From Cochliopodium minus (taxonomy: Eukaryota; Discosea; Himatismenida; Cochliopodiidae), in assembly GCA_024220525.1 (NCBI GenBank), contig JAMYWO010000498.1, positions 1 to 19,410 of the forward strand: DNA of 19,410 bases, written 5' to 3'. Shown one piece after another: positions 9,901 through 19,156 of this stretch. The position numbers and the translations under genes are program-made. Under the pieces are notes generated by a model. The model worked only from the letters and a program-made list of their open reading frames with translations. It did not search any database and was not told the DNA's origin. Every line of letters begins with the position of its first letter. Within the stretch, counting starts at the first letter, position 1.

Positions 9901-10435
9901 CTTTTTTATTTGTTAATTTTTATTTTTTATTTATTTATTTTTTATTTGTTAATTTTTATTTTTTACTTTTTATTTTCGAATTCATTATATTTTTTTATTT
10001 TTTTCTGTTTTATTTTTTGTTTTTTATTATATTTTTAAAGTTTTTCATTTATTTTTTGTTTTTGTTGTTTTTTAGTTTATTTTTTATTAAATGTTTTTTT
10101 AATTAAGTTTGAATTATTTAATTTTTTTAATTTTATTTTTTTCTTTATAACATTTAATTTAATTTAAATATTTTTTCAACATTTTTTTTTTTTTTTAAAA
10201 AAAAAAGGTAATTCCAGTGTTGAACATGGCACCCCAATTTCTGCACCAATACCAAGCATACGGAAACTTCTCCTTCGCAGTGGGAGACTACAAAAGCGAG
10301 GGGATCACCGACTTTCTCGAAACCGACGACTTTCTCAACCTCGCCAAGATCGTCGACCCTCTCTACTATCTCTCCAGACAAAGGGTCATTGATATGCCCA
10401 AATATTTGATTTGTGCTACTGGTGATGAGTTCTTT
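8371..10435 (+). CDS. secreted PhoPQ-related (AprA-like) protein, 3' end missing
   Basis: Seven exons: 8371-8432, 8524-8608, 8756-8894, 9014-9159, 9284-9440, 9724-9800 and 10208-10435, giving 298 in-phase codons. Residues 1-16 are a signal peptide (MKFFLLAVLLFVVCYS). The body matches the PhoPQ-activated pathogenicity-related family, alpha/beta-hydrolase-like proteins that include Dictyostelium AprA, a secreted proliferation repressor. Seen: PIWWHYLAVCVPD, IPNQPLIFNNDG, AGASKRGWTTW with the nucleophile-position Ser200, VIPVLNMAPQF, and LICATGDEFF with Asp295. Potential N-glycosylation sites (NVTS, NVST, NESG, NFTN, NFSF) support secretion. The model stops after GDEFF: the usual C-terminal part, with the conserved His after a PNxxH-like motif, is not found. 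The next acceptor (10520) would add an unrelated tail ending at TGA 10658. Exon 7 is rich in C-ending codons. Confidence 0.82.
9521..9711. repeat. tandem duplication inside intron 5 of the AprA-like gene
   Basis: Two copies of a segment of about 55 bases (9521-9575 and 9652-9711) share ATTTG, then a T-run, CATTTT and ATTATTTCTCTAATTTTTT. They are separated by TTTTTA-type repeats. The intron appears to have grown by internal duplication. Confidence 0.7.
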
Positions 10436-10536
10436 GTAACTTTTTTATTTTTTTTATTTTTTTTATTTTTTTTATTTTTTTTTATTTTTTTTTATTTTTT
10501 ATATTTTTTCTTTTTTTTAGATCGAGATACATTGTC

Positions 10537-12264
10537 ATGACCGAATACACATTTTCTTTTCAACAGTTTTTCAGTTTGTTCTTGACATTTTCTCTTTTGA
10601 ACAATTTGTTTCTCACCACACACAACATTTTCTCCATTTTTCATACTATTGTAAATGATTTTTTAAATTTAGTTTAATTTTTATTTCTATTTTATTTTTT
10701 ATTTTTTAATTTTTATTTTTATTTTTGATTTTTTATTTTTTGTATTTTTATTTTTAAATTTATATTTTATTTTTTATATTTTATTTTTTATTTTTTTATT
10801 AATATTTCAAAACTATTTTGCTTTATTTTCATTATTTTTATTTTATTTCTATTTTTACATTTTTTATTTTTATTTATTTATTTTTGATTTTATTTTTATT
10901 TTTTATTTTTATTTTTATTTTTATTTTTATTTTTATTTATTTTTATTCAATTCTTTTTTTTTTGAAAAAAGAGGGTAAATTTTTCAAACAACACTTTATA
11001 TCCTCCATCACTCCAACCAAACCCAATCATCGCAATATCCGCCCTAACCTACCCTCAAAAAGAACTTTCCCAAAACGCAGCATTCCATCTCTTCCTCCTC
11101 TCCAAGTACGAGTCTTCCTCCAGAAAGAAACTTTACTCTGACAAACTTTCTTTTCAAAACTTTCTCTTTTTTTCTTTGAGACACATTGATCTTTTGTCTG
11201 AGAATATTGCAAGTAAAATAAAAAAAAGAATTTATTTTTCAATAATTTTTATTTATTTTTTTTAAAATTTTTTTTATTAAATTTATTTTTTATCAATTAT
11301 TTTTATTTTTTATCAATTATTTTTATTCATTTTTTATTTATTTTTTTATTCATTTTTTATTTATTTTTTTATTTATTTTTTTATTTATTTTTTTATTTTT
11401 TTATTTATTTTTTTATTCATTTTTTTATTTATTTTTTAACATAATTTTTTTTATTAACACTTCAAAACTATTTAGCTTTATTTTAGTTTATCAAACTATT
11501 TTTACAATATTTAATTTTAATTTTTTATGGTTATTTATATTTTGAGAATACTTAATTTTTTTTTAAATATTTTATTTTTACTAATTATATTTTATATTTT
11601 TACATTTTATTTTTTGAATATTTTATTTATTTTTTATTATTTTATTTATTTTTTATTATTTTTATGATTTTTGTTTGTTTTAGGTGCGATAGTGAGCGGA
11701 AACTTCCAACAAATACCAAAGAGTGACAGCAAACTGGAGAATTTGAAAAGGAACTTTTCTCAAATAAAAATCAATGTGAACAGAATCTTTGGAGAAAACC
11801 TCATCAAATTCCTCTTCAGAAACGAACAGTTCGACAAACACACCATTTTATCTTTGTCCCACCTCATTCATTATTCCAAAGAAGAAGATGTACTTATTTT
11901 TTATTTTTTATTTTTTATTTTTTATTTTTTATTTTTTATTTTATTATAATTGTTTAATTTTTTTATTATTTTGTTATTTTGTTTTATTTTTAATATTTAA
12001 TGTTCAATTTAGATTAATAGCACAGTAGTAAATACAGAAGCAATCAAACTTTATTTGACATCCTTGTCAAAGTTGTACCACGTCACATCATATTTGTTGG
12101 GATACTTGAATGAGAAAGAGTCACATCTCCCTTCTGCTTTGTTGACAACTCTCAACTTTTCCATCTACAACGTCGTCACTCCTTTTTACAGTAACATTCA
12201 GAATATCCATTTTTCTAACGATGCCCTTCATGTTTTGAAACCATTTTTTAATTATCAAGTTTAA
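10537..12264 (+). CDS. unrecognised helical protein
   Basis: Four exons: 10537-10650, 10972-11212, 11684-11889 and 12013-12264. Phases match at all three junctions, giving 270 codons plus stop. The junctions restore smooth sequence (FHTI/RVNF, NIA-S-AIVSG, KEED/INST). I do not recognise the family. The protein is mostly predicted helix with many Leu/Phe, for example FHLFLLSKYESSSRKKLYSD, FLFFSLRHIDLLSENIA and EAIKLYLTSLSKLYHVTSYL. Exon 1 is strongly hydrophobic (FFSLFLTFSLLNNLFL) and could be a signal anchor or buried helix. The start is uncertain: the frame is open to a possible acceptor at 10520, so upstream exons may be missing from the assembly. It lies 100 bases after the last recognisable AprA-like exon, but in a phase that cannot join to it. 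It converges on the cathepsin gene with about 107 bases between stops. Confidence 0.68.
10794..10829 (+). repeat. intron-shared motif, copy 1
   Basis: Within intron 1 of the unrecognised gene: TTATTAATA then TTCAAAACTATTTTGCTTTA. A nearly identical copy lies in intron 2 of the same gene at 11447-11484. Confidence 0.7.
11447..11484 (+). repeat. intron-shared motif, copy 2
   Basis: Within intron 2 of the unrecognised gene: TTATTAACA then TTCAAAACTATTTAGCTTTA. It differs from copy 1 at only a few positions over about 36 bases, and the match is not low-complexity. Confidence 0.7.
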
Positions 12265-12371
12265 TTAAATTGAAAATTAAAAGAAGAATTATTTAAAAAT
12301 ATAAAAAAAAAGCTTTTCAAGTAAAAATTGTCAATTTTTTTTTTTTTTGAAAGATTTAATTTTTCTTGTGT

Positions 12372-15081
12372 TTAAGCGATGATAGGATAAGAGACATCAT
12401 ACAAGATACCGCAAGATCCACAAACGGTAACTTGTTTTGGGCCGTTATTGCAACCAGTTCCGTCTTGAGGGCTGTAGTCCTAAGAAAATTTTTTTGTAAA
12501 TACATTTTTAATTAAAATTAAATAAAAAATTAATCAATACAATTCCACAAAAAGCAGAGGTGTGACGGTAGAGTTTAATGTAACCTTCATCTCCCCCTTT
12601 AAAAAAAAAAATTAGTTTATTAAGTTTATTTGATAGTTTTTATTTGATTTGAAAGGGTGTTACATTTTGGAGACCAAGAGTTTCTGACTAACCAGTATGG
12701 AGATCCGTTTTCTACACCATATCCTACCAAAAGAACGACGTGGTCAATATCAACGTTGGTTTGTGGGCAACTAACAAAGCAAAAAAAATTTTAAATTAAA
12801 ATAATTAAAATAAAATTAATCTAATTAAAATAAATTAATCTAATTAAAATAAAATTAATCTAATTAAAATAAAATTAAAATAATTAAAATAAAATTAAAA
12901 TAATTAAAATAAAAATTACCCGGTGTAGACACCAGATTCATAATCAACCCAAGCAGCTGCTGCTACGTTGATAGCAAGAGGACCAGTGGTTGCCAAAGTG
13001 GTGATAACTGCTTCGTAGTTGTTGGATGGCAATTTGGTGTAGTTTCTTTTCAAAAAAAAAAAAAAATGAAAAATGAAAAAAATGGATTAAATTAAAATAA
13101 AATAAATATAAATTGAATAAATTATGAAATAATAAATTGAAATAATTTTTTTTTTACTGAATTTGAGCATAAGAAACAATGTTGGTGTTGTTAGGGGTGA
13201 CTTTGCAAGTAAAGTTTGCTCCAAAATAACCTTAAAGAAAATTAACAAATAAATAAAAATAAAAAATAAATTTAAATAATATTTTTTTTTAATAAATTTA
13301 AATAATAATTTTTAAAATAAATCAATTTAAATAATAATTTTTTTAAAAAATAAATTTAAACAATCACTTTTTTTAAAATTGATATTTTATAATTAATAAG
13401 AAAAAGTTTTCTTACTGACGTATGGGTACATCCATTCGGTAGTGATTCCAGTTTTCATCAAACCTTCATAAACCAATTCCTAATTGAAAATAAAAAAATA
13501 TTAAATTAAAAAAAAAATAAAAAATAAAAATAAAATAAAAAATAAAAATAAAAAATGAAAAAAAAGACAAATTAATAAAAAAAATAAATAAAATAAAATA
13601 AAATATTATCAAAAATCGAAAGAAATTTTTTTTTACAGGAACTCCTCCCAAGCATCCACCAGTACCTCCACATCCATCAGGATTGGGAATGCAGTCCAAA
13701 ACTTAAAAAAAAACAAAAATAAGTTTTTTGAAAAATTAAATTAAAAACGAATATTTAAAAAATAATTAAATAATAATAAAAAATGATAAAAATAAATAAA
13801 AATAAATAAAAATAAATAAAAATAAATAAAAATAATAAAAAATAATAAAAATAAATAAAATTAGAAATGTTTTTTACTTTGTTGTTCGGACAAGTCAGTC
13901 AAGAGACCACTTCCATATTTGAGTGCATAGTGACTTTCAATGGATTCGGTAGATCCAAAAGTCCAGCATGACCCGCATTCTTGAAAGGGAAAAAAAAAAA
14001 AATAAGAAATAAATATATAAATGAATAATAAAAAAAATAAAATTGTAAATAAAATAAAATAAAAATATGAAAACAATGTTTTTTAAAAATTAAACCAAAA
14101 TTAAAAACGAATTTTTAAAAAAATAAAAATAAAAGTAAATGAAAATAAAAATTAAAATGAATGAACAAAAAATGTAAAAAAATACAAATAAAATTGTGAA
14201 TGAAAAATGCCAAAAAATTAAAAAAATTAAAAAAAATGTAAATATGATTAAAATTGTAAATAAATAATATATCAAAAAATATTTCTTTAAGAAATTAAAA
14301 TTAATACCTCCTTGATCTATAATTTTTTTTAAAAAATAATTTTTATTAGTATTTTAAAATATAATTTTTTTTTTTTTTATTTTTACCTTTGACTGCAGAG
14401 ATGACTCCCTTGGTTCTCCAATCAACAGTGTCTGGCAATTGTACTGTGTTTTGTTTGACGTAGTTGTACCCCTCTTCTCTGCTGTGCTTCCATTGTGCTG
14501 CGATGTTTTTGTTGTGTCCTCTCATTCTGTTGATCTCGTGTGGGGTTCTGTCAGACAAATGGTTTACACCTATCAAAGGGAAATAAATTAAATGTTAAAA
14601 AAATTAATTGTTTTTAAAATTATTAATTAATATATATATATTTAATTATAAATAATAAAAAAAATTAAAAATAAAAAATAAATATTTTATACTCCAAAAT
14701 CTTTATAAAATCAAATGAAAATTTATTCATTTGACAAAAGTCAAATTCAATTTTCTTTTTGAAAATGAGATTATTGAATAAAATGAAACGAATAAAAAAA
14801 GGATATCCTTTTTTATATATCCTATCTCACCAAATATTATATCTTTTATTAATTTATTTACCCTCCTTCCATGTCTTGGTGCTATCTTGGTTGTGTCTTC
14901 TGATCTTCATGATCTTCTTCTCGAAGATTTTTCTTCTCATCTCTTCCTCTTGTGCATTTGCGTAGTTCTTCTTGAATTCTTGCTTATATTGCTCGAATTT
15001 ATAGTTATCTAATTGATCCCAGGTGGTTTTGCTGTAGCATAATACCAAATAAATTGCCAAAAGTAAAAGAATTGCCTTCAT
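12372..15081 (-). CDS. cathepsin L-like cysteine protease (papain family C1A)
   Basis: Eleven exons: 15081-14862, 14569-14387, 14316-14308, 13979-13878, 13701-13637, 13479-13416, 13230-13158, 13045-12920, 12770-12664, 12596-12541 and 12479-12372; in phase, 370 codons plus stop. Signal peptide [17 protein letters not shown]. The propeptide carries an I29 region with a near-ERFNIN pattern ([19 protein letters not shown], the inner Asn being Lys) and [12 protein letters not shown]. Mature enzyme starts near QLPDTVDW (117-124). The catalytic set is complete: Gln136 in DQGECGSCW, Cys142, His291 in [11 protein letters not shown] and Asn311 in VRNSW. GGCLGG is also present. A Cys-rich extension ([14 protein letters not shown], then [14 protein letters not shown]) follows the core. 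It should be secreted or lysosomal and activated by propeptide removal. Gln136 is encoded by a 9-nt microexon. Confidence 0.93.
12793..12915. repeat. short tandem repeat in cathepsin intron 8
   Basis: Repeated units of AATTAAAATAAAATTAATCT and the shorter AATTAAAATAAAATTAAAAT, about six to seven imperfect copies that fill the intron between exons 8 and 9. Confidence 0.85.
13795..13858. repeat. (AAAATAAAT)n repeat in cathepsin intron 4
   Basis: Tandem AAAATAAAT units next to the donor of intron 4. The tract reads T-rich on the sense strand of the protease gene. Confidence 0.85.
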
Positions 15082-16286
15082 TTTTTTTTTTTTTAATTTT
15101 ATATAATTATTTAAATTGGAAAACTTTTCTGAAAATTCTTTCTGGTTACAAATGATACAAAATGAGGATACTTCCGTATTAAATATCAGAATCGACAAAT
15201 CATTTCAATTTTCTCATTTAATGAGGAATTTGAATTTATTCAAAAAAAACAAAGCATATAATTTAATGTTGAAGTATTTTGATATACTTGAAAAGTTTTA
15301 AAACACAAACCTACTTTTATATATTGTTAAAAATTGTTAATTGAGAAACAAAGTTTTTAATGATTAAAATAAATTTAATTTTGTTTTAAACTTTCAAAGA
15401 AAAAGTGGTTTGAAAAACAACTTTCTTTACTTGGTTAGTTAGAAATATGTCAAATAAGATTCTAAAGTATTCAACTGTAATGATCACTAAATAATCATTT
15501 CTTTCGAGAGTCTCTCCATCCTAAAAAGGGAGATTCTTTTAATTTCTCCTTATTCTTACTTACTCCCAAATATAATTATCAGCTTTAGACAAAGTAATAA
15601 TCAAATACTCTTTTATTTATTTTTCAAGATCAAGAGAACTCACTAAACATTGGAATTAAGTGTCTCTCATTTAAACAAAATCTTAGTTCGAGGAGATATG
15701 AAACATTCGAAAGTGAACAACAAAAATTGTTGATACTCTTCAATATTTGGAAGTCCAACTTAAACAAATCCTTTCAGATCACTAAATATCCAAAATTTTT
15801 TTGACAATTTTTTTTTTTTTTAATTTTTAAACCCTCCTCTTTCAAGTTTTGTTGAATTCAAACACCTCTTTTAAAAATAATTTCATTTTTTGTAACATTC
15901 AAAAAAAAATAAAAAAAAAAATGTAAAATAATGAGAATAATCAACAATATAGCCTTTAAAACCTCATCATTATTCAACAAAAACATCTTTTTTCCTTATT
16001 TGAATCCTGCAATAATGATCTCAGAGTAAACATCTCTTTAAATAATCCAAATATTTATCATATTAACATTTGACATCCATAAAATCTATTATTTTTAAAG
16101 ATTGATCATTTTTTTAGTATATTTATTTCACCATTAATCAAATTATATCGTTAATTTCAAAAAGACAAAAAAATATTATAAATATTGGCGCCATAATTAT
16201 AATCTCAATAAAAAAATAAAAAAAAATTTACCACTGTTTTTTAAAACATAAAAAAGTTAAAACACATTATACTGTTCAATAATAAT
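15082..16286. other. divergent spacer between cathepsin and Wee1-like genes
   Basis: About 1.2 kb holding the promoters of two divergent genes. A 61-codon frame at 15116-15301 has no recognisable motif and probably is not a gene. The T-run just upstream of the cathepsin ATG (15082-15094) reads as an A-run before the start on its own strand. An E2F-like site near the Wee1 side is listed separately. No tRNA or other RNA gene was seen. Confidence 0.6.
16185..16192. promoter_or_regulatory. E2F-like site TTGGCGCC upstream of Wee1-like gene
   Basis: TTGGCGCC lies 95 bases before the Wee1-like ATG in otherwise A/T sequence. It resembles the E2F/DP core (TTTSSCGC, with SGCGCS). E2F-DP controls cell-cycle genes in many eukaryotes. 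Binding is inferred only from the motif and context. Confidence 0.45.
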
Positions 16287-18496
16287 ATGGAAGATAGAAA
16301 TAAATCAAAAAAGCTTAATCCATTCGAATCTCCTCCAAGGGATATGGTAAATTATACAAATAAATTTGATAAATCAAAATAAATAAAAATATAAAAATAT
16401 GATTTGAAGCAAAATAATTGAAATTAATTTCTAAATTTTCAATAAAAAGGAAACAAGTGAAAATTTTTCATCACCTATATTGGATAGAACAAACAAATTA
16501 GAGCCAGATACACCATTATCCAAAAAATCAATCTCAAGATCTCCATTTATCAAAAATGATTCGAACATGAAGAGACATAAAACATCATTCGAATCACCCA
16601 ATAAGAATGATAGTGAAGTATGGTTTATGAATCAACCATTGGATCTAGGATTAAAGAGATTGGATATTTCATACAGCTCTGATGAAAATGATATGGAGAA
16701 TGATGCACCGATCTTTTCACCATTCAAACATAATCCAAGGAAATCTTTATTTAATAATAGCAATGATGAAGATGAAAGAAATATAGGGGATAATAACAAA
16801 GAAAACAAAAAAGAGATGAAAAAGAAAGGACCATGTCCATTTGGAACACCTTCACCCACAAAAATGAAGTAATTAATTGTCTTCTTTTTTCATAAATATG
16901 CCAAATATATTTAAATCACCTCAAAAAGCAAAAAAAAAATTTATTATATTTTTTCCCGCCCAAAATAAAATTAAATTTTACTTTCTTTTTTAATAGTTTG
17001 GAAGGCAACACATCATTCCTGACACCAAATACTCCACATGATTTATCCTCCTTCAGAAATAACTTCAAGATGAATAATAATCCGAAGAGTGCACCTCAAT
17101 CTCCCAAAGGGATAGATTTGGACGATTACAAAATCAAATCAAGTGGCCACAAGAGAAGTCTATCTCATCATTACGATAACAGCATGATTATCTACGAAAC
17201 AGAAAGGGATATCAACACTAATCCTTACACTCCACCATCCAATAGAATTCAAAAGAAAAGAGAAGAAAAGATAGTTGCAAGAAGTAAATATACAACTGGT
17301 ATTGGAATTTAAAGTGGTTTATTTTTTAAAGGTTTTTTATTCTCTTCTTTAGAATTCAGTGAAATTGAAAAACTTGGAAGTGGTGAATTCTCTGATGTTT
17401 ATTTGGCAACAAATAAACTTGATGGAGTGAATTATGCGATCAAAAGAATAAGGAAGCCATTGGAGAAGAAAGAATCCTCTGAAATTTACACATTGGCAGC
17501 AATAGGTTCGAAAAAAAACAAATTAAAATTTTATTCCGATCAAAATCTTTTATCCTGCTTTATATTAAAGGTTCACATCCTAATCTGATGAGATATTATT
17601 CCTCTTGGAAAGATGAAGAGAATTTTATCTTCATTCAATTGGAATATTGCAGTGGCGGAGATCTCTCTCACAAAATAAAGAAGGGAGAGAAGATGTCGCA
17701 GAAATATCTGCTCAACATCTGCAAGCTGATGCTCTCCGCTCTTGAATACTTGCACAAATTGGATTTGGTGCATCTGGATGTGAAACCCGAGAACATCTAC
17801 ATCTGCAAGACAGAGGGAGCAGAAGATACGTTCAAATTAGGTGATTTTGGATTTGCTATGTCTTCCAAATTGAAAGATAAGAAGGATCTGGACGAATCCT
17901 ATGGTGATGATCATTATGCTAGCCCTGAGATCCGAAATTGCGATTGGAATGTGCTTGTGGGGAAGCTGGAGAAGTCGGATATCTTCTCGCTGGGTGCCAC
18001 CTTGATCGCATTGGCCTTGCATTCTACTGATAAATCGATCAATGAGGATATAAAGATGATACAGAATAGCATCCATAGCACATCTGATTCTCCCAACAAT
18101 AAAATTAATAATAATCTCCTTAATTCGAATAATAATCTGAATAATTCGAACAATAATCTCAATTTGAGCAAAGAGAATCTCAAAGATCAGATTAATCTCG
18201 TTTCTCATCCTTCCTACGATCAATCCTTTTTCGATCTCCTCAGATCCATGGTGCATCCCGAAGTCGATCAACGCTCCTCCATCCCACAGCTCTACCATAA
18301 CCCTCTCCTCATTTCCGATCTTCAGAGAAAATATCTCCGCGCAAAGACCAAACGCTCCCTCTTGAAGAAACAAATCCTTATGCTCACTCAAAACAACATT
18401 GATCTTTTCGCAAAACTCGATCTTCTTATTACCCAACAATCCAACATCTCTGATAAACTCGATCAATTTACCAAGTTCAACAACATCTCCAATTAA
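16287..18496 (+). CDS. Wee1-like cell-cycle protein kinase
   Basis: Five exons: 16287-16346, 16450-16868, 16997-17298, 17353-17505 and 17571-18496; in phase, 619 codons plus stop. Residues 1-260 are low-complexity and full of SP/TP sites (NPFESPP, FSSPI, SRSPF, FESPN, FSPFK, GTPSPTK, LTPNTP, PQSPK, YTPPS), as expected of a CDK substrate; RKSLF could be a cyclin-docking motif. The kinase domain starts at about 261: GSGEFSDVY (269-277), Lys291 in YAIKRI, Glu304 in EIYTLAAIG, HPNLMRYYSSW, IQLEYCSGGDL, catalytic HLDVKPEN (Asp381) and DFG Asp403. EIYTLAAIG, RYYSSW, EYCSGGDL and DIFSLG are Wee1-type. Wee1 phosphorylates and inhibits CDK1. Oddities are DFG where animal Wee1 has DLG, YASPE in the activation segment, and an Asn-rich insertion (residues about 485-520). 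The donor of intron 4 is GTTCGA, not GTAAA. Confidence 0.9.
16952..16960 (+). promoter_or_regulatory. E2F-like site TTTCCCGCC in Wee1 intron 2
   Basis: TTTCCCGCC matches the E2F consensus TTTSSCGC exactly and sits in an A/T-only intron. It is the second such site at this gene. Intronic location near the 5' end is compatible with an enhancer-like role, but this is inferred from sequence alone. Confidence 0.4.
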
Positions 18497-19156
18497 CCTC
18501 TCTTGTTTTCTTTCTTTGAAAACAAAAAAAGGGATACTGTATTTTATATTTTTCAAGATAATTTGGATTGTGCTGTTTTGGATCTTTTCTTTGAAAATTA
18601 TCATTTTTCTCTGATTTATTTTTTTTTTTTGTTTATTTGAAGTTTTGAATATTAAACTTTTTTTAAATTATTTCCTCCTCTCTTTTCAACTCCTAATTAG
18701 GAATTGTGTATAAGAACAAATTAGAATCCTCACTTTGCAGGGTTCACTTTATTATCCCTTTAACAAATTAAAAGCAATTTTTCTAGATTCAATATCTTTG
18801 TCAAACGGAGGGAAATTTTTAAAATTATTAGTTGAATGGGTTTTTTCAAAGAAAAACAATTAAATCTTTGAGGGATTTTTTAATTTATCTGATATTTAAT
18901 TATTATATTCGTAAACATTTCGTTCAAATCAAAATGAAGCTCCTTTCAAACCTCTTTTCAATAAGAAAAAACAGAATTTTTATCCAAAGTCCATTTTCAT
19001 AGATCAAAATTTCTTTCATGATCAACAAAAGGAAATAATATAAAGATTAATTTTTTATATTACAAAATTTTTTATTTATTTATACAAAAGCAAAAACAAT
19101 TTTTAAAAACAACAATAAAGGAAACAACATTCTCCTTTAATCATTAGATTGATTAA
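18497..19156. other. spacer between convergent Wee1-like and SAM genes
   Basis: About 660 bases between two 3' ends. AT-rich, with one short perfect palindrome, TCCTAATTAGGA, at 18701-18712. No gene, RNA or longer repeat was recognised. Confidence 0.6.

Noticed and set aside
10521-10658. A 45-codon continuation of the AprA-like protein after GDEFF
   Set aside because: It can be read in phase but has no similarity to the family C-terminus, and the other frame of the same bases fits the downstream gene's exon 1.
11684-12264. Weak resemblance of the unknown protein to glycolipid transfer protein (ISGN-like segment, a KLYH segment and an NYQV end)
   Set aside because: The binding Asp and Lys equivalents and the key Trp are not present, and the N-terminal half does not fit the fold.
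12793-12915. Regular repeats that could suggest a CRISPR-like array
   Set aside because: Units are adjacent, imperfect and A/T only, without unique spacers, and lie in a eukaryotic intron.
15116-15301. 61-codon + frame in the spacer upstream of the cathepsin gene
   Set aside because: No motif, no splice partners, and it overlaps the likely promoter of the divergent gene.
15481-15700. Words such as GTTCGAGG suggesting a tRNA T-loop
   Set aside because: No matching stems, anticodon arm or acceptor stem could be drawn around them.
17837-18604. Long minus-strand ORF opposite the Wee1-like kinase
   Set aside because: It is the antisense shadow of a clearly coding exon and shows no family motif.
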